A stretch of 64,000 nucleotides of DNA from contig NZ_CP114904.1 in NCBI RefSeq assembly GCF_027497215.1, forward strand, positions 6,726,501-6,790,500, in the 5' to 3' direction. Positions within the stretch are counted from its first letter, which is position 1. The number at the start of each line of letters is the position of its first letter. The translations under genes and the position numbers were made by a program. Below the pieces are notes generated by a model. That model saw only the letters and a list, made by a program, of their open reading frames with translations. It was not told the DNA's origin and searched no databases. This stretch comes from Micromonospora sp. WMMD812 (GTDB taxonomy: Bacteria; Actinomycetota; Actinomycetes; Mycobacteriales; Micromonosporaceae). This document shows positions 9,539 to 18,020 of the stretch, in pieces.

Positions 9539-10642
9539 ATGACAGCGATAACGGTGCTGGTGATCGCCGTGGCGTTGATCGCCGTGGTGACGCTGGCGAA
9601 GGCCGTGCGGATCGTGCCGCAGCAGCGCCAGGACGTGGTCGAGCGGCTGGGTAAGTACAAGCGGACCCTCAACCCGGGCCTGAACCTGCTGGTGCCGTTC
9701 ATCGACGCGGTACGCACCAAGGTCGACATGCGGGAGCAGGTGGTCAGCTTCCCGCCGCAGCCGGTCATCACCTCGGACAACCTGGTGGTGTCGATCGACA
9801 CCGTCCTCTACTTCAAGGTCGTCGACTCGGTCCGGGCCACGTACGAGATCTCGAACTTCCTCCAGGCCATCGAGCAGCTGACCGTCACGACGCTGCGCAA
9901 CGTCATCGGCTCGCTGGACCTGGAGCGGGCCCTCACCAGCCGTGAGGAGATCAACCGGCACCTCTCCGGGGTGCTGGACGAGACCACCGGCCGGTGGGGC
10001 ATCAAGGTGACCCGGGTGGAGATCAAGGCGATCGAGCCGCCGCCGAGCATCCGCGACTCGATGGAGAAGCAGATGCGCGCCGAGCGCGACCGCCGGGCCG
10101 CGATCCTCAACGCCGAGGGGCACAAGCAGTCGCAGATCCTCACCGCCGAGGGTGAGAAGCAGGCGGCGGTGCTCCGCGCCGACGGTGACCGGCAGGCCCG
10201 GATCCTCCAGGCGGAGGGCCAGGCGAAGGCGATCCGGACCGTCTTCGACGCGATCCACCAGGCCAACCCGAGCCAGAAGGTGCTCGCCTACCAGTACCTC
10301 CAGGCCCTGCCGCAGATCGCCAACGGCACCGCCAACAAGGTCTGGATCGTGCCGGCCGAGCTGACCAAGGCCCTGGAGGGCATGGGCGGCGCGCTCGGCG
10401 GGCTCAGCCAGATGGTCGGCGACGCGCCGAGCCCGGAGGCCTCCGACGGGGCGAGCGCCGTCGAGCGTGAGGCGGCCGAGGCCGCGCAGGCCGCGGCCGC
10501 CGCGGCCCAGCAGATCCACGACGAGGTACGCGTCGCCGAGGCGCAGGTGACCGGCGGGCAGCAGCAGGGGTTGCCCGCGCCGGAGCCGGTCTCCCCGGCG
10601 AGCCTGGTGGAGGACCCGGCCGACCAGCGCGAGCGCGGCTGA
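9539..10642 (+). CDS. SPFH/band 7 (stomatin-like) membrane protein
   Basis: The 367-residue protein has an N-terminal membrane anchor (ITVLVIAVALIAVVTLA). The SPFH domain follows (VRIVPQQRQDVVERLGKY at about 22, then LDLERALTSREEIN), with a coiled-coil region rich in charged/Ala repeats (KQMRAERDRRAAILNAEG). The tail is disordered and Ala/Gln/Pro-rich. SPFH proteins oligomerise in membrane microdomains and scaffold other proteins. The gene lies six bases after the NfeD gene and is surely co-transcribed with it. ATG 9539 follows a GAGAGGG ribosome site that lies in the end of the NfeD gene. Confidence 0.92.
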   Translation: MTAITVLVIAVALIAVVTLAKAVRIVPQQRQDVVERLGKYKRTLNPGLNLLVPFIDAVRTKVDMREQVVSFPPQPVITSDNLVVSIDTVLYFKVVDSVRATYEISNFLQAIEQLTVTTLRNVIGSLDLERALTSREEINRHLSGVLDETTGRWGIKVTRVEIKAIEPPPSIRDSMEKQMRAERDRRAAILNAEGHKQSQILTAEGEKQAAVLRADGDRQARILQAEGQAKAIRTVFDAIHQANPSQKVLAYQYLQALPQIANGTANKVWIVPAELTKALEGMGGALGGLSQMVGDAPSPEASDGASAVEREAAEAAQAAAAAAQQIHDEVRVAEAQVTGGQQQGLPAPEPVSPASLVEDPADQRERG

Positions 10643-10649
10643 TTTCCCG

Positions 10650-10675
10650 GGGTAGGGCGGACCTCCGGCCTACCC
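10650..10675 (+). terminator. hairpin after the NfeD/SPFH operon
   Basis: GGGTAGG (10650-10656) pairs with CCTACCC (10669-10675) eight bases after the SPFH stop. No U-tract follows, as is common in high-GC actinomycetes. Confidence 0.45.
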
Positions 10676-10806
10676 GAGGGCAAATGCGAGAAAGACTCAT
10701 GGGGCGCTCCGGTGCCTGCCACCATCGGTCCTAGGACGGGCGGTGACCAGGTATCGGGGCGCCCCGGCGCGTCCCGCACCGCTCCCCGAGAAGAGCGAGG
10801 TGACGC

Positions 10807-11610
10807 ATGAAGGATCCGGTGAATCGGATCTGGTCCTCCGCCCCGGTCCCCGGCGCGCACGACCCGACCGGCCCGCTCGGCACCCGGCGTACCGGCGGAG
10901 GGTTCGGAGTGCTGCCGTTCGTCGGTGAGCCCGGGCCCGCCGGACCGGCCACCAACGCCAGTTGGGCTTGGTCGGTGCGCCGGTTCGCCCGGGCCGCGGT
11001 GTGGCTGCTTCCCGCGTATGCCGTCCTCTACGGCGTGGTGGCGATGGCCAGCGACGGCGGAGTGGGCAACGACCCCTACCCGGCCGACGGTCGGCCGCTC
11101 TACCTGCTCGGCTGGGTGGCCGCGGTCTGGCTCGGGCTGCTCGCCCTGCTGGCCCTCACCGGGCTGCTCGCCGCGACCCGCAGCCGCCGGGTGGCCGCGA
11201 CCGGACTGCTGGTCAGCATCGCCGGGACGGTGCTCATGCTGCCCTTCGCCGGTCTGGAGGAGCAGACCCCGGTCTTCGGCACCACCGCCCGCACGCTGGT
11301 GCTGGTCGGCGCCACCTGCTACAGCATCGGCTGGTTCCTCACCGGCTGGTCGGTGGCCCGGTCCGGCATGTTCAGCATGGGCGACGGGGTGATGCTGGTG
11401 ATCGCCGCGCCGCTGCTCGGCCTCGGGGGTGCGCTGGTCGGCTCGTTGCAGACGTTCGGGGCGATCTTCGTGCTGATCGCCGGCATCGGCATCGGCTACC
11501 GCTCCGGGCGCCTGGTGCCGCACGACATCGCCCGCGACGCGGCCTCCGCGAGCGTCGCGACCGCCACCCCACCCCCAGCCACCCCAGAAGGCCCCCTAGC
11601 CACCCCCTAA
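10807..11610 (+). CDS. integral membrane protein of unknown function
   Basis: The 267-residue protein has a soluble Gly/Pro-rich N-terminus of about 55 residues. Hydrophobic segments follow at roughly 62-82, 98-124, 132-152, 160-185 and 198-228, and the tail is Ala/Thr/Pro-rich (ATATPPPATPEG). No family motif was recognised. ATG 10807 follows GCGAGGTGA. Downstream lies the IS110 element. Confidence 0.75.
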   Translation: MKDPVNRIWSSAPVPGAHDPTGPLGTRRTGGGFGVLPFVGEPGPAGPATNASWAWSVRRFARAAVWLLPAYAVLYGVVAMASDGGVGNDPYPADGRPLYLLGWVAAVWLGLLALLALTGLLAATRSRRVAATGLLVSIAGTVLMLPFAGLEEQTPVFGTTARTLVLVGATCYSIGWFLTGWSVARSGMFSMGDGVMLVIAAPLLGLGGALVGSLQTFGAIFVLIAGIGIGYRSGRLVPHDIARDAASASVATATPPPATPEGPLATP

Positions 11611-11699
11611 TGGGAGGCGTCGAGTCAGCCGGGAGGCAGACTCGATGTCCGGTAGCCGCGGACGAGTGAGCACTCCCACCCCTTGGACCGGTGAGTCCT

Positions 11700-13101
11700 A
11701 GGGTCAGACCGTGCCCTTGTCCGTGGTCGGGAGATGGACGGCTGATGGGATGTCGTGCCTGCCGGGGTCGGCGTGAGTACTGGTCCATTAGGGCGCTGGG
11801 TTCTCCCGCGGGCTGCTGACGGAGGTGCGGTGGAAACGGAGGCGGGTGTGCTGTTCGTCGGTGACGACTGGGCGGAAGATCATCACGATGTGGAGGTGCA
11901 GGACCAGCACGGGCGGGTGATGCGCATCACGCGGCTGCCCGAGGGCGTGGACGGGATGGCCCGCTTCCATGAGCTGGTCGCCGGGTTCCTGGCTGATGAC
12001 GCCGACCCTGGTCAGGTGCTGGTGTGCATCGAGACTGATCGTGGGCCGTGGGTGCGGGCGCTGGTCGCGGCCGGCTACCAGGTGTTCGGGGTGAATCCGA
12101 AGCAGGCCGCGCGGCATCGGGAGTTGGTGTCGCTGTCGGGGGCCAAAAGTGACAAGGGCGATGCGCACGCCTTGGCTGACATGGTCCGGACCCGCCGTCA
12201 TCAGCTGCGTCCGGTGGCCGCCGATTCCGACCTCGCCGAGGCGGTCAAGGTGGTGGCTCGGGCGCACCAGACGCTGATCTGGGAACGCACCCGGCACATG
12301 CTGCGGCTACGCACGGCGCTGCGGGAGTACTTCCCGGCAGCGCTGGATGCCTACCAGCCGCTGACACTGACCGGCACCGACACCCTCGAACTGCTGGCCA
12401 AGGCACCCACCCCGGACCAGGCGGCCAAGCTCACCCTCGCCCAGATCAGCGCGGCTCTCAAACGCGCCCGCCGCCGCGCGATCGCCGAAAGGTCGCCACG
12501 ATTCAGCGGGCACTGCGCACCGCGCACCTGCGCCAGGCCGAGGTCGTCACCGCCGCCTACGCGGCCACCATCGCCGCCACGGTCGCGATCCTGCAAACCC
12601 TCAACGCCCAGATCCGGACCATGGAAAACCAGGTCGAGGCGCATTTTGGCCAGCAGCCGGACGCTGAGGTCTACCTCAGCCAACCCGGCATCGGCGTGAT
12701 CCTCGGCGCCCGGGTGCTCGCAGAGTTCGGCGACGCACCCGCCCGCTACGCCGACGCCAAAGCCCGCAAGAACTACGCCGGCACAGCACCCATCACCCGC
12801 CAGTCCGGAAAATCCAGAACCGTCCACGCCCGCATCGTGCACAACGACCGACTCGTCGACGCCCTGCACACACAAGCCGGCGCCGCGATCCTGCACGATC
12901 CCGCCGTCCGCGCCTACTACGACGAACTCCGCGCCCGCGAGATCGGCCACAACGCCGCGCTCCGACAGGTCGGTAACCGCCTCGTCGGCATCCTCCACGG
13001 CTGCCTCAAGACGGCCACCCTCTACGACCCGACAACAGCCTGGTCACACCGAGCCCAACCCATCGCCGCTTGACATCCAAGCTCCTGGGATGTCTGACCC
13101 T
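11700..13101 (+). mobile_element. IS110-family insertion sequence (decayed)
   Basis: The element surrounds the transposase remnant at 11830-13073. AGGGTCAGAC (11700-11709) and GTCTGACCCT (13092-13101) form a perfect 10-bp inverted repeat bracketing the gene. TGGGATGTC occurs directly repeated at 11746-11754 and 13086-13094. IS110 elements lack classical terminal repeats, but IS1111-type members carry short subterminal ones, so these boundaries are a proposal. About 130 nt of non-coding left end could hold a bridge RNA as described for IS110 elements. Confidence 0.65.
11830..13073 (+). pseudogene. IS110-family transposase, frameshifted
   Basis: The N-terminal DEDD (RuvC-like) half starts at GTG 11830 and shows GDDWAEDHHD, VCIETDRG and SDKGDAHALADMVR, the four acidic positions expected. 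After ALKRARRR near 12470 the frame stops matching. Protein similarity resumes one base back at about 12480 as RRKVATIQRALRTAHLRQ and continues to 13073. The second half is the Transposase_20 part, with LSQPGIGVILGARVLAEFGD and the SGKSR region carrying the catalytic Ser. The change equals loss of one base (or gain of two). A programmed -1 shift is possible but no good slippery heptamer is present. Confidence 0.85.
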
Positions 13102-13138
13102 GCGCTGCCGCTCTCCCCGGGGCCCTGCGTCGGCCGGT

Positions 13139-13195
13139 TGATCATGAGGTTGGCGGCGGAGTCGATCTCCAGAAGTGCCGCACAGCTCATGATCA
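13139..13195. repeat. intergenic palindrome (TTGATCAnGAGGTT family)
   Basis: TGATCATGAG (13139-13148) and CTCATGATCA (13186-13195) form a perfect 10-bp stem that extends imperfectly (about 16 of 20). Its arm resembles the perfect palindrome at 37264-37319, suggesting two copies of one repeat family. It lies between the IS110 element and the penicillin-binding protein gene. Confidence 0.55.
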
Positions 13196-13321
13196 TCGAG
13201 TCGAGGGCGGGGACGGGGTGGGGGGCCGGGCTGGGAGGGTGCTGGTGGGCGGCGGTGAAGTTGCTGACAAACCGGGGCGCAGGGTGGTCGGTTGGCGGCT
13301 TTCGTGGCAATCCTGGGGACC

Positions 13322-15526
13322 ATGGCCCGACCCCGCTCGCCGCTGACGCGGCTGTTCACCGTGCTGCTCGCCGGCGTGCTCGCCGGCCTCGCCCTCGCGG
13401 TGGCCGCGCTGCCCGGCAACCTGCTGCTCGGGTTCGCCACCAGGTCGGCCCTCGGGGCGTACGCCGCGCTCCCGGACGCGCTGCGCACCCCGGCCACCCC
13501 GCAGCGCTCCTACCTCTACGCCAATGACGGCAAGACGCTGATCACCACGTTCTACGACGTGAACCGGACGGACGTCCCGCTGTCGGAGATCGCCCCGGTG
13601 ATGCGGCAGGCGATCGTGGCGGCCGAGGACCGGCGGTTCTACTCGCACGGCGGCGCCGACGTGCGCGGGCTGTTCCGCGCGCTGGTCGCGAACGTCAAGG
13701 GCGGCGGCACCGAGCAGGGCGGCTCGACGCTGACCATGCAGTACGTCCGGAACGTGCTGAAGACCGACCCGAGCCGCACCGCCGAGGAGCGGCAGGCCGC
13801 CACCGACCAGACCGTGGGGCGCAAGATCCAGGAGATCCGGTACGCCTCCGCGCTGGAACAGAGCCTCGGCAAGGACGAGATCCTCAACCGGTACCTGAAC
13901 ATCGCCTACTTCGGCTCTGGCGCGTACGGCGTCGCGGCGGCCAGCCAGCGCTACTTCGCCAAGTCGCCGGCCCAGCTGACCATGGCGGAGGCGGCCCTGC
14001 TCGCCGGCCTGGTGCAGTCGCCGGAGGCGTACAACCCGATCGACGGCGACCGGGACGCGGCGCTGGAGCGCCGGACGTACGTGCTGGACGCGATGGTCGC
14101 GACCAAGGCGATCACCGCCGAGCAGGCGGCGCAGGCGAAGGCCGAGAAGCTGACCCTGCACCCCACCGCGCAGCCGAACGGCTGCACCGCGGTCGCCCAG
14201 GGGCACGACGACTGGGGTTACTTCTGCGACTACCTGCGCCGCTGGTGGCTGACCCAGCCCGCGTTCGGCGCCACCGCCGAGGAGCGGGAGCAGGCGCTGC
14301 GCCGCGGCGGCTACACCGTGGTCACCTCGCTGGATCCGCAGGTCCAGGCCACCGCCCAGCAGCAGGCCACCGGCGTGTACGGGTACGACAACAAGCGCGC
14401 GCTGCCGATCGCCGCGGTCGAGCCGGGCACCGGCCGGGTGCTCGCGATGGCGGTCAACCGGCACTACAGCCTCGCCGCGAACCCGGCCGGGCAGGAGAAC
14501 CACCCCAACACCGTGAACCCGCTGATCTCCGGCGGGAACAGCGTCGACGGCTACCAGGCGGGGTCGACCTTCAAGCTCTTCACCATGCTCGCCGCCCTGG
14601 AGTCCGGCCGGACCCTCTCCACCGGCTTCGACGCGCCCAGCAAGCTGCCCACCCGGTACCCCGCCGAGGGCGAGGGGACCTGTGACGGCCACTGGTGCCC
14701 GGCCAACGCCAACCCGGAGTGGATGGACGGCTACCGGATGATGTGGGACGGCTTCGGCCGGTCGGTCAACACCTACTTCGTCTGGCTCGCCGAGCAGGTC
14801 GGCCAGGACAAGGTGGTCGAGATGGCGCAGCGGCTGGGCATCACCTTCCGGGCCGACGCCGACGCCGCCTTCGCCAAGAACGACGCGGCCGACTGGGGGT
14901 CCTTCACCCTCGGCGTGGCCGCCACCACCCCGCTCGACCTGGCCAACGCCTACGCCACGGTGGCGGCCGAGGGGACGTACTGCTCGCCGCTGCCGGTCGT
15001 CTCGGTGAAGACGGCCAAGGGCGAGCGGGTGCCGGTCGGCGACCCGTCCTGCAAGCGGGTGCTCGACGCCGACGTCGCCCGGGCCGCCACGGACGCGGCG
15101 CGCTGCCCGGTCGGCCAGCAGTCGCCGTACGGGCAGTGCAACGGCGGGACGGCGACGTCGGTGGACCGGATCCTGGACGGCCGCCCGGTCGCCGGCAAGA
15201 CCGGTAGCTCCGAGGAGAACGCCACCGAGACGTTCGTCGGCTTCACCCCGCAGGTCGCAGTCGCCGGGATCGCCGCCAACCCGGACGACCCGACCGACTC
15301 GGTGGGCTCCGCCGTGCAGGCCAAGGTGATCGACGCGGTGGCCCGGGTGATCGCGACCGCGGTCAAGGGTCAGCCGGAGAAGGCGTTCACCGCGCCCAGC
15401 CGTGAGCTGGCGGGCGACCCGCGCCGACCGGTGGAGCGACCGCCGGCGACGCCGCGGGACGAGCGGCGGGACTCCTCCGACGACCCGCGCTCGCTGCTCG
15501 ACCGCTGGCTCGACCGCCGCGGCTGA
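13322..15526 (+). CDS. class A penicillin-binding protein (glycosyltransferase/transpeptidase)
   Basis: A 734-residue bifunctional peptidoglycan synthase. After a membrane anchor at about 8-32, the GT51 domain carries the catalytic Glu102 (AEDRRFYSH) and QGGSTLTMQ at 132-140, followed by the RKIQEIRYA region. The transpeptidase domain has STFK with Ser415, SVN at 481-483 and KTG at 626-628, so both active sites look intact. The tail is charged and Pro/Arg-rich. It polymerises lipid II and cross-links stem peptides outside the membrane. ATG 13322 is preceded by CTGGGGACC; an upstream start would add ten residues without a ribosome site. Confidence 0.95.
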   Translation: MARPRSPLTRLFTVLLAGVLAGLALAVAALPGNLLLGFATRSALGAYAALPDALRTPATPQRSYLYANDGKTLITTFYDVNRTDVPLSEIAPVMRQAIVAAEDRRFYSHGGADVRGLFRALVANVKGGGTEQGGSTLTMQYVRNVLKTDPSRTAEERQAATDQTVGRKIQEIRYASALEQSLGKDEILNRYLNIAYFGSGAYGVAAASQRYFAKSPAQLTMAEAALLAGLVQSPEAYNPIDGDRDAALERRTYVLDAMVATKAITAEQAAQAKAEKLTLHPTAQPNGCTAVAQGHDDWGYFCDYLRRWWLTQPAFGATAEEREQALRRGGYTVVTSLDPQVQATAQQQATGVYGYDNKRALPIAAVEPGTGRVLAMAVNRHYSLAANPAGQENHPNTVNPLISGGNSVDGYQAGSTFKLFTMLAALESGRTLSTGFDAPSKLPTRYPAEGEGTCDGHWCPANANPEWMDGYRMMWDGFGRSVNTYFVWLAEQVGQDKVVEMAQRLGITFRADADAAFAKNDAADWGSFTLGVAATTPLDLANAYATVAAEGTYCSPLPVVSVKTAKGERVPVGDPSCKRVLDADVARAATDAARCPVGQQSPYGQCNGGTATSVDRILDGRPVAGKTGSSEENATETFVGFTPQVAVAGIAANPDDPTDSVGSAVQAKVIDAVARVIATAVKGQPEKAFTAPSRELAGDPRRPVERPPATPRDERRDSSDDPRSLLDRWLDRRG

Positions 15527-15679
15527 CCCCGCCGGCGCCCGGCTCGGCTCGTCGCAGGGCGGGCCGGCCACGCCGTCGGCGTATCACCGGCGCGGAGCGC
15601 CGGTGCGACGGACGTGCCGCCTGCCACGCGGGTTCCGGGGCCGTCCGTCACCCCGGCGGGCGTCCGGCAGAATCGTCGG

Positions 15680-16501
15680 GTGCCCGTCCACCAGATCACC
15701 GACCCGGACGACGAGCGGATCGCCGACTACCGGGCGCTGACCGACGTCGAGCTGCGGACCCGCTGGGAGCCGCCGCACGGGCTGTTCATCGCCGAGGGGG
15801 AGCTGGTGCTGCGCCGCGCGCTGCGGGCCGGCTACCCGGCGCGGTCGTACCTGGTGGACGCCAAGCGGGTCGACCAGCTCGCCGACCTGGACACCGGCGA
15901 CACGCCCGTCTACGCGGCGTCGCCGGAGGTGCTGCAACAGGCCACCGGTTTCCACGTCCACCGGGGCGTCCTGGCGTCGTTCCACCGCCGGCCGCTGCCC
16001 ACGGCCGCCGAGGTGCTCGCCGCGGCCAGTCGCGTGGTGATTTTGGAGGACGTCAACAACCACACCAACCTCGGCGCGATCTTCCGGGGCGCGGCCGCGC
16101 TCGGCGTCGACGCCGTGCTGCTCTCGCCGACCTGCGCCGACCCGCTCTACCGGCGCAGCGTCCGGGTCAGCATGGGTGAGGTCTTCGCCATCCCGTACGC
16201 CAAGCTGGAGCCCTGGCCGGGCGGCCTGGCCCAGGTCCGGGCGGCCGGCTTCACGGTGCTGGCGCTGACCCCGGCGGCCGACGCGCTGCCGATCCAGCGG
16301 CTCGACCCGGCGCAGCGGGCCCGCGCGGCACTGCTCTTCGGCGCCGAGGGCGCCGGGCTGACCGCGGCGGCGCAGAGCGCCAGCGACGTGCGGGTGGCCA
16401 TTCCGATGCGGCGCGGAGTCGACTCGCTGAACGTCGCCGCCGCCGCGGCGGTCGCGTTCTGGGAACTCGGGCGCGACGACCCGCCGTACGGCGACGGATA
16501 G
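15680..16501 (+). CDS. TrmH/SpoU-family RNA 2'-O-methyltransferase
   Basis: The 273-residue protein has an N-terminal substrate-binding domain (HGLFIAEGELVLRRAL). The SPOUT catalytic domain shows motif 1 LEDVNNHTNLGAIFR, motif 2 LLFGAEGAGL, and motif 3 IPMRRGVDSLNVAAAAAVAFWE, the signature of SpoU methyltransferases that use SAM to methylate ribose in tRNA or rRNA. The exact target is unknown. GTG 15680 is chosen because CAGAAT lies seven bases upstream, a leaderless pattern. Confidence 0.92.
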   Translation: MPVHQITDPDDERIADYRALTDVELRTRWEPPHGLFIAEGELVLRRALRAGYPARSYLVDAKRVDQLADLDTGDTPVYAASPEVLQQATGFHVHRGVLASFHRRPLPTAAEVLAAASRVVILEDVNNHTNLGAIFRGAAALGVDAVLLSPTCADPLYRRSVRVSMGEVFAIPYAKLEPWPGGLAQVRAAGFTVLALTPAADALPIQRLDPAQRARAALLFGAEGAGLTAAAQSASDVRVAIPMRRGVDSLNVAAAAAVAFWELGRDDPPYGDG

Positions 16502-16548
16502 CCTGCGGCCCGTTCCGAGGGCGGCGGGCGCCCTCGGCACGAAGCCGG

Positions 16549-17823
16549 TCAGGCGAAGTACGTCGACCAGAGGTTGTGGGTCGGCCAGCTGGGCGCCGCC
16601 CGGGAGGCGGTCCAGAGCGCCGCGTCGATGTCGCCGTAGCTGAGCCCGGACGCGTCGTCGCGCTGGTTGAACAGGGCGGCCCAGCTCATCCCGTGGTAGG
16701 TGCGGACCAGCAGGCTGTAGTTGCCGGGCAGGCTGCCGGTGTGCCAGGTGTTGCGGCCCGTGCCGCCGGTGACCGGGCGGACCTGCCAGCCCAGGCCGTA
16801 GTACCAGCCGTTCGCGTTGACGCCGGTCGGGTTGGGCACCGCGAACACCCGGCCGAGCGAGGTGGCGTTCAGCAGGGTGCTGCCGGTGTCGAAGGCCGAG
16901 GCCCACCGGACCATGTCGACCGCGGAGGCGATCCAGCCGCCGTTGGCGTCGTGCAGGCGCATGCTGAAGGTGCCGTACGGCGCCGGCACGACCGCGCCCG
17001 AGTTGTCCAGCACGGTCGTGCCGCTGTACTGGGAGCGGTAGCCCACCTCGCCGCTGTGCCGGGCGATGGTCCACCCGCTCGCCATCCGGGTGATCTTCAG
17101 CGGGGCGAGGAGCTTCTGCTTCACGTACGTCTCGTAGGGCAGGCCGCTGACCGCCTCGACGACCCGGCCGGCCAGCAGGTAGCCGTAGTTGCTGTAGGAG
17201 ACCGTCGACCCGGGGTCGTGCATCAACGGCTGCCCGGACATGAACCGGATGACGTCGGCGTGGTGCAGCTCCATCGGCACGCCGAGCGCCTGCGCGATGA
17301 CCCGGTCCTTGAACAGCGGGTCGAACGCGGTCTGGTCCCGGTCCCAGCCACCGGTGTGCTGGAGCAGGCGCCAGAGGCTGACCTTGGCCAGCCGCGGGTC
17401 GACTGCCTGCCCGGCGGGCGGCGTGAGGTCGAGGAACTTCGTGACCGGGTCGCCCAGGTTCAGCTTGCCGTCCTGCGCCAGCCGGACGAGCGCCGCCGCC
17501 GTCAGCGACTTCGACAGGCTGGCCACCCGGAACAGCGACGTCGGCTGGATCGTCTCCGGCGAGCCGTTGCCGTAGCCGCGGGCCAGTACGAGCCGGCCCT
17601 GGTAGGTGACCGCGAGCTGCCCGCCGCAGATCCCCCGCGCCTGCATGTAGCTCTTCATCGTGTCGTCGAATGAGCGCAGCGCGGTGACCGCGGTGCCGGT
17701 CGCCGTCCAGGTGCCCGCCGCGGCGGCGGGAACAGCCGTGCCCGCGCCGGCGACCAGCGCCCCGGCGCCCGCGGCACCCACCAACTTGCCGAACGTCCGG
17801 CGGCTGACAGTCGTCCTGTCCAT
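16549..17823 (-). CDS. Tat-exported serine hydrolase, beta-lactamase family
   Basis: The 424-residue protein has a twin-arginine signal peptide (VSRRTFGKLVGAAGAGALVAGAG) and a likely cleavage region after AVPAAAA. The mature enzyme has SLSK (Ser102-Lys105), a YSN motif (VSYSNYGYLLAG) and WHTGSLPGNYS at the KTG position. It is an exported class C-like serine hydrolase (esterase, D-aminopeptidase or DD-peptidase). The substrate cannot be read from sequence. ATG 17823 follows GGAAGGACGGGC. Its stop is 48 bases from the convergent methyltransferase gene. Confidence 0.88.
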   Translation of the reverse strand: MDRTTVSRRTFGKLVGAAGAGALVAGAGTAVPAAAAGTWTATGTAVTALRSFDDTMKSYMQARGICGGQLAVTYQGRLVLARGYGNGSPETIQPTSLFRVASLSKSLTAAALVRLAQDGKLNLGDPVTKFLDLTPPAGQAVDPRLAKVSLWRLLQHTGGWDRDQTAFDPLFKDRVIAQALGVPMELHHADVIRFMSGQPLMHDPGSTVSYSNYGYLLAGRVVEAVSGLPYETYVKQKLLAPLKITRMASGWTIARHSGEVGYRSQYSGTTVLDNSGAVVPAPYGTFSMRLHDANGGWIASAVDMVRWASAFDTGSTLLNATSLGRVFAVPNPTGVNANGWYYGLGWQVRPVTGGTGRNTWHTGSLPGNYSLLVRTYHGMSWAALFNQRDDASGLSYGDIDAALWTASRAAPSWPTHNLWSTYFA

Positions 17824-18007
17824 GCCCGTCCTTCCGATTTCATCACGAACACGGGCACGCTACTGCAGATCATCGGTTCGGTGGGGTCCGCTACGGTCCG
17901 TGGGGCGGCCGGCCGTCGGGCCTCCGGGCCGTCGACGGGCCGCCGGCCTGGGGGTTCGGTCGCCACGCGGCCGGGCGTGACGGTCGAGTTCCAGGGGTCA
18001 CGCAGGG

Positions 18008-18020
18008 TAGCGTGTCGCCC
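18008..18020 (+). promoter_or_regulatory. leaderless promoter of the PucR gene
   Basis: TAGCGT (18008-18013) ends seven bases before GTG 18021. This box overlaps the alternative GTG at 18012 and so argues for the later start. Confidence 0.5.

Noticed and set aside
12481..12497. Programmed -1 frameshift site in the IS110 transposase
   Set aside because: The nearest A-run (CGAAAGG) is not a good slippery heptamer and IS110 transposases are normally single-frame; decay is simpler.
13193..15571. Minus-strand open frame of almost 800 codons
   Set aside because: It is a GC-driven shadow of the penicillin-binding protein gene, with no recognisable motif.
18012..18020. GTG 18012 as the PucR start
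   Set aside because: It lies inside the TAGCGT -10 box; GTG 18021 fits the leaderless spacing.
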